From: Pseudoscleropodium purum
Lineage: Eukaryota; Streptophyta; Bryopsida; Hypnales; Brachytheciaceae
Assembly: GCA_963969395.1 (NCBI GenBank)
Contig: OZ017798.1
Span: 8,238,173-8,302,172 of the forward strand
Direction: 5' to 3'
DNA: 64,000 nt
In this document: positions 48,256-59,750 of the stretch, piece after piece
Position numbering within the stretch: the first letter of the stretch is position 1
Layout of the letters: each line of letters begins with the position of its first letter
Translations under genes and position numbers: made by a program
Notes under the pieces: model-generated
What the model saw: only the letters and a program-made list of their open reading frames with translations
Told to the model about the DNA's origin: nothing
Database searches by the model: none

Positions 48256-48844
48256 TAACGATGGTAGTTTTAGGCAAGGTGTGATTTGGGATGTACACAC
48301 CTTATGTAGCTTCTGATTTTTCTTCATGTCACATTGAGCATACAATGAATTTGTGAGAAGAGTAAGATTATTTATCATGAATAGCTACAAATTGCAATCA
48401 TTACTCAATATTATAATTATTATAATTATTTTTTAAAATAGGTCAAGAATGTGGTCACATGGAGGGTTGCATCCTTCTTGGGGTAACCATGTAACTTGTA
48501 CACACTATGTGTCCATTCGGATGACTTCACTTAAGATTGTAGGATAGAAAAAAAAAATCATCTAAGTTTGTTTTTGAAGTTGTTTGAGTACATTTTCAAT
48601 GCTTAGCATTGTAAATTCCCTTAGTATGGTATTACTAACTTTTCCAAAGAAGAAGATTTTTAATCAATGGATTGAAAACTTTACAATTTGTAGCAAATAA
48701 ATGATTTCATCTCTAAAAAAGTAAATATAATTTTTTTTCATACATTCACATCTACTTGCGGAAAAGTTTGCAAACAAAGTGATAGACATTGAACTGATTG
48801 AAGCTTGAAATTAGTGGTTATAAGATAGGCCCATCCTTTTTGAA

Positions 48845-50038
48845 CTAACCCCTTAACGCTTCGATCCTTTTTCGATTCTTTGCGCATTTTGGCTTATATC
48901 TTTTTACAGAAATATCATTTACAACAATTTCATGAATTTGATCAATAAGGAAGGCTGTTTTTCCAAGATTCAAGTATTGCATGAAGGTAGGAGGCTCGTA
49001 AGTTGACCACTTAAGCACTGGAACTGAATTTTTGGCTGATGAAACTTCTCAAAATATTTTTCAGTAAATTTTCCTTGAAAGACAAGAGGAATTGGCATCT
49101 AATCCAAGTTGTTTCATATTTTTTGGATTATTTTTTATTTAGTTATGAATTTTCAAACGATAAGTGTCATAGATCCCTATTTACAATCCTAGGTCATTCT
49201 AAAAGTGTTCACTGCAACTTCTAAAAAGAAGTGGGAAAAGCAAGGAGACTGATTGATTCTTGCACTAATGAATAATATTTTTTTCTCGATTTTTCCAAAG
49301 ACTATGGAGGCCAATTCAAGAACCACCTGCAATCCATTCCAATGCCATTTACAAGGGCTGTTGTAAATGCCCAAACAGAGTTCGGAGCCTCCTACCTTAT
49401 AGATGCATGAAAAATTTGTTGGACTACACAACTCCTGGAAGCGCTCTGCTCTGTTATTGTCCACAAATATGGACATCAGCGCTTCAGCATTCAAAGTTAC
49501 CCACCAACCAAGCTCGTATGTTTATGTCCCATTCATTTACTCGTATTACCTGCCCTGCACGACACTGCTGCGATTTGTCGCATTGTTTTAATTCAATGTT
49601 CTCTAACTTACGCACATTGCACACATTGCGTGTCATAAATATGAATGAATGAATGAATACTTAAATTAACTTACTGCAGCCATGATCATGATCATCTGAG
49701 TGAGTCCGTCAGACTGCTCCTTCAGTCAATCATTGTTTCGAACTAATTTCACTTACTTCCAGAGCTCAGATGGACAATGCTTTTTTATGACGACCCATTT
49801 CCGACCACTTAACCCTGAAGCGCTCCGATGTCCATATTCTGGACAACGAACAGAGCGCTTCCAGGCGTTGTATTGTCTAGCAAACTTTTCATTCATCCAA
49901 TTTAAGACTTAAATTTTGAAGAGAAAGTCTTTTTTTATGATCAATTTCTTGAAATTGCAATAAATGATATTTCTGTGAAAAGATATAAGTCAAAATGTGA
50001 AAAAAAATTGAAAAAGGATTGAGGCGTTTAGGAGTTAA
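48845..50038. mobile_element. TTAA-family foldback element with long inverted arms
   Basis: The left end reads CTAACCCCTTAACGCTTCGA. The right end on the minus strand reads TTAACTCCTAAACGCCTCAA. Similarity continues about 110 bases (GGCTTATATCTTTTTACAGA pairs with TCTGTGAAAAGATATAAGTC). Farther in, GGAAGCGCTCTG...TATGGACATCAGCGCTTCAG (49438-49487) is inverted at about 49815-49866. The left arm has about 400 extra bases (roughly 48960-49390). Total length is about 1.19 kb. The open frames inside show no transposase motif. Confidence 0.7.
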
Positions 50039-50632
50039 AGGAATTCAACATAGCTGCTCGATGGGTGAAATATTTTTCTTGTGTAGGGAAATTGATCTAA
50101 GAAGGATTAAAAAAAAAATACTCCCTTTTTTGTGTCTAAATTGAAGTTATTTTGAATTTTTTTTCCTGAAGATTTTGTGCATTCTATTCTTGTTGTGTAG
50201 GCTGCTATAATTCTGACCATAGGCTAGTTACAAAATTGATGTGAGTAATAATTATGTATATACTGTGATCATTCTGTACTTTCAGTGTACACTTCTTGGA
50301 TATTTCCACACCTCATGTAGATCATGCCATATGTGAGTTGTAATGTAAACAAAGCTATGATTGAAAATAGAGGAGCCTATAAGATAGGGTGCTCTAAATG
50401 CAATCTAGCTCTAAAAGCAACTTCTAATACAAAGGTACATTTTACTTTCCTCAATGTACTAGAAGAGTGTACATTTCATGAGGGGAATCACTTTTAGTGA
50501 CCACTGCTATTGAACTCCAAAAATTAGTAACTAATTCCAAGAAGGTCCAAAAAATATGAAACCACTTGGGTTAAATGCCAATTTCATTTTTCTTCTTATG
50601 AAAATTTACTGAAAATTGTTTCAAAGAGCTTA

Positions 50633-50923
50633 GCATTAGAAGATTTTTGGGGCCTTTGAATGCCTGCGAATTATCACAATCTGCGAACACAAGAAACAAA
50701 TTTGGCACAGTGGTCTGACGTGGCCGAGACCCTACCACGTCATTAATCAATTTTTATTTTATTTTATTTTATTTTATACATTTGGAGACTAAAAAAATTT
50801 TATTTTTTATTTTTTATGAAAAAAAAATTCTGACAGCGGGCCGTTCCCCTCGCTGCGGGGAACAAACTGCGGGGGAACACACCCGAAACAGGTTTCTGGA
50901 CCCCCCCAAAACTCTTCTAATGC
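50633..50923. mobile_element. Inverted-repeat element, CATTAGAAGATTTT family, copy 2
   Basis: Left end GCATTAGAAGATTTTTGGGG; right end on the minus strand GCATTAGAAGAGTTTTGGGG. About 291 bp. The interior has GACGTGGCCGAGA...CCACGTCATTAA and a GC-rich hairpin, GTTCCCC and GGGGAAC around TCGCTGC, at about 50842-50862, unusual in this AT-rich region. Confidence 0.75.
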
Positions 50924-52519
50924 TTCCCCCCAAATGCAATCAGCTCTTAAAAGGTTGCTTTAAGAGCACACTACCTTACTGAGGAAATGTGGGGGGGTGG
51001 TCGGAAAAGGGTTGCCCGCTCCTATCTGGTGTTGTAAGGAGCATCTCCCCTGTTTGTCAGCAAACCGTGCTGGAATGGTGTGCCAGTTTTTTTTTGTTTT
51101 CAATCAAAACTTGGCAAGTCACAAAGCAAAGGTAAGGCCAGCTTGTGTCCTGTGCCTCCACCAACACTCAACAAAAATCCAAATGCCAAGGTTCCAGTGT
51201 CCTCTCAGCCCGGGTTCCAATGCATTGAGTTGACCGGGGGCTCGCGGATGTGTCCAGGTCAAAGGAGAGAATTGCATACCATAGAAACATCCATAATCAT
51301 CAATATAAGCAATTTAGTATAGTTGAACGCATTTTTTCATATAATTTTTTTTTAATAATATTAGCAATTGAAATCATGAATTTAAAGAATAAATTAAATT
51401 TTTTGGATATGATATGTATTTTCTATGAATTATTAAAGTGATAGTTCACGAAATTAATGAAATTGTCATTTAGATGGACCTCAAACTAAAATATGACAAA
51501 ATTAGCAAGAAACCCTTGTCCTACTTTTTATCCCCTCACCCTCAAATAAGTGTTTTTTTGCTCATAGCTTTTGTATTATTTGTTCGTTTGGCATGAAATT
51601 TGGAATGAAGGTACATACAATAGTTACAAACATTGAATATTTTTTTCAATTTAAAAAAAAAAATTTATTATTTTTAACTTGCCTGATTTGGGTGTATACC
51701 TTGGCCATTAGGACATGTTGTAGTCCTATTTTGTACTAAAAAATGTGAATTGGAAGCCACAAATTGGACTTTCTTGAGGTCTACTAACATTTCAAGAACT
51801 GTCAATGAGTTTTTATAAAAATAATAACATGATGGTTGTCCACATGGGGGCAAAGTGACCTTCCTCTGAGTGAAGGCTACAAAGAGGGAGAAAAATTTCC
51901 TACACTAATTCTTTGGTGCAACGTGAGTACAATCTTGTCTAGCAAAATGGCTTCTTTTTATTGAATTAATTTGAATTTTTTGGAATTATAAAAAATAAAA
52001 AGGTCCACAAATCCCTTTTCTACTATTTTTTTTTGCTCCTAGTGGCTTTTGTAGTAACTTGTAGTAGTCTGTAGTATGACATTGTACTAAATTGATGGTT
52101 AAGATCTATAAGTGCCTTGAATCAATGGTTTAGATCTATTAGGGCACTACTAATATTTAGTATTGGTAGTATTGTATAGTATTGGCAATCCTATTGCCAA
52201 AAATTCCATTTTTGACAAAAAAAAATATGAAGTGTTTCTTGCAATTATCCCAAATTACTATTAAATAAGAAGATAGTTTAATGATGCTTTTGAAGAAGGC
52301 TTTAATAGGAATCTAAAGACACATATAGTAAAAGTCTAATATACAACAATGGATAAAAGAATGGTTATCAGTGTTCTCACCTTACAATGAATTTCAAGTA
52401 TTGATCACCAGCTTAGTCCCATTACCTTTGTATTGTAGTGTGCAATGATAATAAGACAAGTCTACACTACAATTATCCTACATTGTCACCAACATTGTGC
52501 CACAACATGCTTATATTTT
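50924..52519. other. Intergenic DNA with a GC-rich island
   Basis: From 50924 to about 51270 GC is clearly above the surroundings, with CCGGGGGCTCGCGGATGTGT near 51233. Overlapping short frames occur on the plus strand but none is recognisable. From 51280 to 52519 the sequence is AT-rich and nothing is identified. Confidence 0.45.
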
Positions 52520-52700
52520 AGATTGCTTACAATTCCATCTTATAGTTGTGACAATACTTATAGATTATTCACCACATGACTGACATTGCCTATGCCAATC
52601 ATATCAACATCTAGATTGCTCACACTTCAATCCCATAGTCGTGACAATACTTCTAGGTTATTCACCTCATAACTTATAGTATTAGTGCCAATCTTGTCCA
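52520..52700. repeat. Two-copy 92-bp tandem repeat
   Basis: TAGATTGCTTACAATTCCAT at 52520 recurs as TAGATTGCTCACACTTCAAT at 52612, followed in both by GTGACAATACTT, TATTCACC and a CATNACT block. About 80 percent identical. Confidence 0.8.
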
Positions 52701-52921
52701 CACTTGAATACATAGTGGAACCATTCCTCTTGCCCACCTAACGATGCCATTGAAAATAGGTTGTAACCCTTATTTTTTTTGTATTGTGGTGCAAATCAAA
52801 TGTGCAAGGCACTATGTCTTCCAATGTAGCAACAAAAATTTGTTGTGGACTTATATTGAAAAACTAACAAGTCTCCAATTGATGGGACAAATGAACTCAA
52901 ATAGGCTCAACAAAACTCTTG

Positions 52922-53854
52922 TTAACCCCTAAAGGTCAAAACTGTGTTTTTTGGCAACATAGTGATTTTGGGCAACTCACTATGAATGGAGTTTTCATTC
53001 TTTTTTACTGAAATTTTCACACAACATGTACCCAAGGAGTATCTTTAAGGCCCAACAATTTTCATAACTTTTGACTACATGGTTCAAAAGTTATTGCATG
53101 ATATGTAATTTTCAATGCTTGGCATGGAGCCCAAAAATTTCTTAAAAAATTACTTTTTTCAAAAATAAAAATTTGAAATTGGTTTTCTAGATTAATATAT
53201 ATGTAGAAAGCTTTCAATCATTCCATTTTGATTTACAAGGTGAAAGTTATGAGGTGTTCTAGTTTGCAGGTAGTTATGGATTCCCTACTCAAAAATAAAC
53301 TTTGGAGTCCTTTATTTTACTCAATTTTTAATATTTTTGGGAAAAAATAAAAATATATAATGTAAATTTTTTATTATTACATTATTACCTTTGAAATTGG
53401 AATTTTTCAATTTTATAATTAAATTCTTAACAATTTAGTATTTTGAATCACTTTATACTTCTTTCTATTTACTATTTTTTTCCTATATGTTGTGCAATTC
53501 CAAATGATCTAAAAATTTTCAAGAATGTAGCCAACTTGCCATGAAGTATGAAACCAAAGAAGCACCACCGTTTTGGACATTTTTCAATACAAATATGACC
53601 TTGTGAAGTGTAGCTGCCCGTATTTTCATAGGGCCCCCTAAATGACTTTTGTCACTTCAAATGTTAATATCTTGCACTCTACACGGTGGAAAATTCTGAA
53701 TTTTTTTCTACATCTTTTCAATCTAATTCACTAAAAGAACCTATGGTTAAATGTGTCCAAAAAAAAAATTCATCTAAAATTTGGTGCTTGTATAAAAAAT
53801 GGCAGTTTGGGAGCATTTTTAGTAGAAACATAGTCTCCGACCTTCACGGGTTAA
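52922..53854. mobile_element. TTAA-family element, about 933 bp
   Basis: Left end TTAACCCCTAAAGGTCAAAA then CTGTGTTTTTTGGCAAC. Right end on the minus strand TTAACCCGTGAAGGTCGGAG then ACTATGTTT. The interior matches 58312-59227 over most of its length (TCAATCATTCCATTTTGATN, CTTCTTTCTATTTACTATTT, GACCTTGTGAAGTGTAGCTN, AATATCTTGCANTCTACACN), and matches 54927-55747 in inverted orientation. A 126-residue frame starting at 53686 spans the right end and looks like chance. Confidence 0.75.
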
Positions 53855-54371
53855 AGCAACATTTTGTGCCCATAGAGATGCCTAAAATTGACATCAACAC
53901 TTTGTATATATCTTCAAAATCAATAAATTTTTATGTTGAAGAAATGATTTTAAGACCTCTACCAAAAAATACTTTAATCCTTCACAATTTTGCATACATG
54001 GTATTCAAATGTCACATCTTTTGGTGCATTAGAATTTCTTTTTATTTGCCAACAAGAAAATATTAAAAAAATAGACCACTATAATAATAGTAACTAAGCA
54101 TAGTAACAAAAAATAGCATTTCAGAGGTGCCCACCTTAAAAAAGAAGTAGAAACGAGACCTCCAATCTGAATAAGTAAGCATTGGAGGGTGCATATAGTT
54201 TTGGTAGAAATCCAAGATTTAGAACATACTCAAATGTTAGATTTCAAAAAGTGTGATAAATTGTGTCAAATTCTTAAAAGTTCATCAATTAAATAAAAAA
54301 TCATCTTTAACCCCTAATATTCCTTGACTATGTTTTCACCAAAATTGCTCCAAAACCGCCCTTTGTAATAT

Positions 54372-54590
54372 GAAGGTTGTTATTATGTGAGCCTAGGAAC
54401 GTGAGCCCATAAGCCTAAAAGATATACATCTATGTTATAAGAATCTATATTATAAAAAACTTCAATGATTATAGTGTAACTATGTTATAGATACCTATAT
54501 TGTAGATGTTTATATCATAAGTACCTTCATTGTTGTTGGATATTTACTTATGCATATGCTCAAGGTTCACATGCTCACACACTAGTATTG
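54372..54590. mobile_element. Short repeat with inverted GTGAGC ends, copy 1
   Basis: Begins near TTATTATGTGAGCCTAGGAA and ends near GTTCACATGCTCACACACTA, so the ends are roughly inverted. The middle is AT-rich, with ATAGNTACCTATATTGTAG-like words. The same arrangement occurs at 55795-56012. Confidence 0.6.
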
Positions 54591-54650
54591 TTGTTTCTAG
54601 TACAAATACTAAATTTTAGGGAAAAAAACAAACATTTTTTGGACAAATTA

Positions 54651-54926
54651 GACTAGTAGAAGAGTTTTCAGCCCTCTGGAAGGTTGTGAGTCCTTGACAA
54701 TTCCTAAACTACGAGAACTGCTTTGCATAGGGCCATGGCAGCCCACCAATGTGGCACAACAATTGCCACATTTAAAAAAATAATTTTATTTTCAAATTTT
54801 TTCTTCATTTCATGAATGATTAAATTTTTTTTTTGAAACAACCATTTGCCAAAACTCCAATGGAGGAACTACGGGAGCACTAGCTTGAAACATCCCTTCC
54901 AACCCCTCTAAAATCCTCTTAGGCAT
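54651..54926. mobile_element. Inverted-repeat element, CATTAGAAGATTTT family, copy 3
   Basis: The left end GACTAGTAGAAGAGTTTTCA and right end (minus strand) ATGCCTAAGAGGATTTTAGA are diverged versions of the family termini. The interior has a CCACCAATGTGGCACAACAA stretch comparable to the GTGGC hairpin of copies 1 and 2. Nested in the TTAA element. Confidence 0.6.
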
Positions 54927-55794
54927 ATAACTGTAAGATCTTGTAGTGCATTGGTTTGAGAAGATGTAGGAAATGATTCAAAAATTTCCACCATGTGGAT
55001 TGCAAGATATTAGCATTTGAATTGATAGAAATAAATTTCTTTATTTTATAAAAAACAAGGCAACTGCACTTCCCAAGGTCACACTTGTATGAAAAAATGT
55101 CCAAAATGGTGGTGCTTCTTTGGATTCATTCTCCAAGGCAAGTTGTCTACATGCTTGGAAATTTTCAAATCATTTGAAGTTGCAAAAGATATAGGCAAAA
55201 ATTAGTACTAAATAAAAAGAAATAGAGAAAGATTCAAAGTACTAAATTGTTAAGAATTTTGTTATGGAATTGAAAAATGCCAGTTTCTGTGGTTTTAATG
55301 TTAAAATAGACAACCTACATCCTAAGATTTTGTTTTTTTTCAAAAATATTGAATACTGAGTTAAATAAAGGACTTCAAAGTTTGTTTTAGAGTAGAGAAT
55401 CTATAACTTCTCATAACTTTCATCACATTAATGAAAATGAAATCATTCAAATATTTCCATGTATGTATAAATCTAAAAAATCAATATTTTATTTTTGTTT
55501 CTGTAAAAAGTGATTTTGTTTGATCTACATAGATTGCTCAAGCAAGGAAAAAAATATGTACATATCATGCAATAACTTTTAAAACATTTAGTCAAAAATT
55601 ATGAAAATTGTTGGACCTTCAAAAAAACCTCTTTTCTATGTTTTGTGAAAATTTCAAAGGAAAAAAAAAATTAGAAATCCAATTGTAATGAGCTACCCAT
55701 AATTACTATATTACCTAAAAAACATAGCTTGGTCCTTTAGAGGTTAAAGCTTCACATGCTTCTTCAACATACATGGTTGTGGAAGAGGGTTGCT

Positions 55795-56012
55795 ATTATA
55801 TGAGCATAGGAGTGTGAGCCCATGTGCCTAATACACTACACACATATATTATAGGTGTATATATATTATGGAAACCATCTACGATTTTAGGGTATATATG
55901 TTACAAATACCCATACTGTAGGTATTTTTGACACATACACCTTCCCTAGTGTGTGGTATCTATATTATAGGCTCAATGCTCATAAGCTTGCATTTTTAGG
56001 CTCACATACTAG
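55795..56012. mobile_element. Short repeat with inverted GTGAGC ends, copy 2
   Basis: Begins TATTATATGAGCATAGGAGT then GTGAGCCCATGTGCCTAA, and ends near TTTTAGGCTCACATACTAGT. It aligns with 54372-54590 at both ends and in the AT-rich centre. Confidence 0.6.
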
Positions 56013-57739
56013 TACCATTGCATAATCCAAAATTTCCTTGTCCCAAAATGCACAATTTCAACTTAGGTAATTTAGGCAATAATTTTTTTCAAGCTTCTAG
56101 TAAAAGATCATGAAGCAAGATTTTTGTATTATGTCCTATTAAGAATTTTAAAATAATGAACCTATATAGGATTTTTTTAGTTTAGAAATGTGGAAACAAA
56201 AATTGCAAAGTTTTGCATAAGTTTTGCAAAACAAAGGTTCATCTTTTAAAACTTAGTACATAGTAAAGTTCATTTGTTTTATATCTTGTGCAAATTGATA
56301 AAATGATTAGAAAATTGCTCAAGAATCCATGGTAAAATAAAATAAAAATAAATTATGTATATATTTATGTTTCTATATAGTTGCCTAACCTTTTCACATT
56401 AAGTCATAAAGACTAATTTGTAGCCATTAATGTAGAACTTGCTACCTTAATTTTACATTTATATACATTCAATGTCTTATACCCATTTCAATTCTAATTA
56501 TAGAATTTGTTGTACATTTAATAAAATTGAAAATTTAGGTAGGAAATAAATTTTGAATGAATCTCATCAAAATTTTGACACAACATTTTCCACAATACAT
56601 ATAGAGTAAGCCATACTTTGTTGACATTCCAATATAAAAAAATTAATTGTATAAGAATTCAAATGCTTTTTTGAATTATTATTGAAAAAGATACTACTTG
56701 ATCAAAGGAATGACTTTATAATTAAATCTACTATCTTTGGGGGAATAAATTTTAAATCCAATTTTCTTGCCAAAAGTCTCTCTTGTGTGAAGGATCAAAC
56801 CTCTACTAGTAGACCCTATTCCTTTAAATTCTCAATTTATCTAAAAATTAAAAATTAGTGTTGATCAATATCATAGTTTATTATCTTTATTTTTAATCAT
56901 TGTCTTTATTAGTTAAAGCACCTATGTATTTGACTTAGTGGCTTTGACCTTGGCACATCAATGAAGTGGCCATGAATTCAACCCCAAGTGTTTGTAGGAC
57001 ATTTACCACTATAATCTGCCAAACCACAATGAAGACTGATATGGAAATTCAAAATTTTTTCTTAAAAAGGAACATGTTATTTCATTTCAAGGTCTTCTCT
57101 CTTGACAAAAACATCAAGGATGAAATTCTCCATCCAAGGTACATGAGGCTTAGATAATTGATTTGGCCATTCCCAATAGACGATCTTTTCAAAGTAGAGT
57201 TAACCTTCTTTATTGGTTTTATTGTAGATTCCAATCCTCATTCTTCAAAAGATTTATATAATTGTCATGTAGTTCATTTCAATCAATTATTGGAAATGGA
57301 GAATCACGTTATTTTCTTTAACTTGAGGCTATTTTGACATTATGGATATCCACTAGGTTGTAAAATAGCATGTAAGTTAGTGAGGCCCAATGGGTATTGT
57401 TGTTATTTTTTAGCCTCATTCTTGTGGCCTTACTAGCAGCTATTGGAATTTGTGTTGCTGGTGGACTTTATTCCAAAATGATTTTCAAGTCATTTATAAT
57501 CTTGAAATAGGCTTAGACCAAAACAATTATACCATATTCTAATAGCAAGTTTGGCACTTTTGTGCCAAATATTTCAACAAGTTTGCCAAATATTTGAACT
57601 TAAAATTAAATAAAAAAGTCCAAATGTTGTTGAAAAATCCAACATTAGAACTACTAGGATTAGAAATTATAATAGTTCTCTACATCCACCTCATATGAAA
57701 TTAAAATACTAATTCTTTAAATGAAGTATATCAAGAAGA
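56013..57739. other. AT-rich intergenic DNA, nothing recognised
   Basis: No gene, RNA or element end identified. The 63-residue frame at 56966-57157 has no recognisable similarity. Confidence 0.45.
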
Positions 57740-58310
57740 CAAGTTCTTTATAGAAGTGGGTGGTAGGAAGTAAAACAATCCATGTAGGATATATAAACTA
57801 CGATTAGTAAGTGTTCAATTACTCATAATTACCTAGTTAGTTAAAAGTAGAAATTGTATTCAATGTAGAACTTTAGACTTCATTAAAGTATAGTAGAATA
57901 ACCTTTTCCAAAAATCTTTGAATTAAGTAAAGTTAGTAAATCAAGCTAAATTTCATCTTCAAAAATCTATTTGATATTCCAAGATTCTAATAAAAAAGTT
58001 TTGGGCAAAATATAGAGAGGGGTTGGAAGGGATATTTTCTTTGGCAATTTCAACTATCCTTTCTAAATTTTTTCCATAACTTTTTTTGGGAGTTTCAAAA
58101 TCACAAACAAGTTTTTGAAGATGAAAGTTAGCTTGATTTCTCAATTTTTTTTTAGTTAAAGTTTAAAAAAAAGTTATTTTACTATGCCTAAATGTGGTCT
58201 TTAAGTTCTACATTGAATACAAATCTTGTTTTTTGACAATGAGCAATTAAACTCTCATCTTTAAATTGTCTCAAACCCTTAAAGGATTCATAACAGACCA
58301 TGGATATCAC
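57740..58310. mobile_element. Foldback element, copy 2
   Basis: Aligns along its length with 35505-36070 (TCTTTATAGAAGTGG, GGAAGTAAAACAATCCATGT, GTTAGTAAATCAAGCT, GGGGTTGGAAGGGATATTTT, GATGAAAGTTAGCTTGATTT). It directly abuts the TTAA-family element that starts at about 58312. Confidence 0.7.
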
Positions 58311-58311
58311 T

Positions 58312-59227
58312 ATAACCTCTAAAGGACCAAGGTGAGCTTTTTTGGCAACATAACTTTTTTGGGTAAGTACATGTGAGCATAGATTTCTATATTTTTTAGC
58401 TCAAAATAAAATAGAAGGTGTGCACAAGGAATATCTTTCATGTGCACTAAATTTCAAGACATTTGGAAATATGAATCAAAAGTTATGGCCTAATATATAG
58501 TTTGGTTCTCAACTCAAGCATTCTGAGTAGATTTGAAAAAATCAATTTTTTTAAAAACAAAAATTTGAAATTTGAAATTTGAGAGAGAGAGAGATTTGAA
58601 TCATTCCATTTTGATCAATGAGTCAAAAGTTACAAGGTATTTTAGTTTGTGGGCAGTTATAGATTGTCTACTCCAAAATAAACTTTGAAGTTCTTTATTG
58701 AATTTAATTTTCAATATTTTTGAAAAATAATAAAAATATTAGGTGAATATTGTTTATTACAATATTACAACCATTGGGATTGGCATTCTATAACTAAATT
58801 ATTAATAATTTAGTATTTTGGCTCATTCTCTACTTCTTTCTATTTACTATTTTTTTCCTATATGTTGTACAATTTCAAATGATCTAAAATGTTTCAAGCA
58901 TGTATCCAACTTGCTTTGAAGAATGAATCCAAAGAGTTTCAATCATTTTGAAGATTTTTTCATACAAATGTGACCTTGTGAAGTGTAGCTACCCAATTTC
59001 TAACAGGGCCCAAAAAAGGCTTCTTGTCAATTCAAACGCTAATATCTTGCAATCTACACAATGGAAATTTCTGAAATTTTTTTCACATATTCTTTGATTA
59101 TCACAATACAGGATCCTATGGTTGAATGTGTCCAAAAATGTTTCTAAAATTTTTTTGGTACTTATCCTAAAAATGGTAGTTTTGGAGGGTTTTTGTTGAA
59201 AACATAGTCAAGGAACTTTAGGAGATA
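58312..59227. mobile_element. TTAA-family element, degenerate ends, about 916 bp
   Basis: Left end ATAACCTCTAAAGGACCAAG; right end on the minus strand TTATCTCCTAAAGTTCCTTG then ACTATGTTTTC. Both terminal TTAA motifs have one substitution. The interior is collinear with 52922-53854. A (GA)n run lies at about 58581-58594. Confidence 0.7.
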
Positions 59228-59750
59228 AATACGACCCCTCTAACCTCTCCATCCACAAAATATCAATAAATTACTTCCTTCACTACACCATCATTCTAGA
59301 ATTATTATGATGGTAGGTTGTAAAATGACAAGAATGGTGACACATTGAACATCCACTTAATTTTCATTATAAAATAATGATTTCCTTCATCATTGTGTTA
59401 AGTAATTGGTATGCAACCCCTAGATATGAAAAATAATCATGTAAACTAATTACCTAGTCCATGATTTTAAAATCATCCAATTGCTTATAGAATTTTGTGC
59501 TTGCTTCGTATGGATTTGATGTTAGATTGAAGGGTAAAGGTTGGAACGATAGGCAACTACAAAGGGATGGGGTCAAATGACCTTGTTGTTATAATTATGG
59601 GAACCTAAAAATTCCTTTAGAAAAAGAGCATGTTGGTTCTTTTCAGAGACATCCAAGATGCAATTCACCATCCAAATCCATTAAGCTTACATTAGATAAT
59701 TTGTACCATTTCCAACAACTTTGTATTCATAGTGATTTTTCAAACCTCAG

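Larger units (their letters stand above)
54307..55747. mobile_element. TTAA-family element with two nested insertions
   Basis: Left end TTAACCCCTAATATTCCTTG then ACTATGTTTTC. Right end on the minus strand TTAACCTCTAAAGGACCAAG then CTATGTTTTTTAGG. Relative to the copies at 52.9 and 58.3 kb it is inverted and about 500 bases too long. The excess is accounted for by the separate repeats at 54372-54590 and 54651-54926. Confidence 0.7.

Noticed and set aside
53686..54066. 126-codon plus-strand frame as a possible transposon gene
   Set aside because: It crosses the right end of a TTAA element, and the collinear copy at 59 kb does not keep it open.
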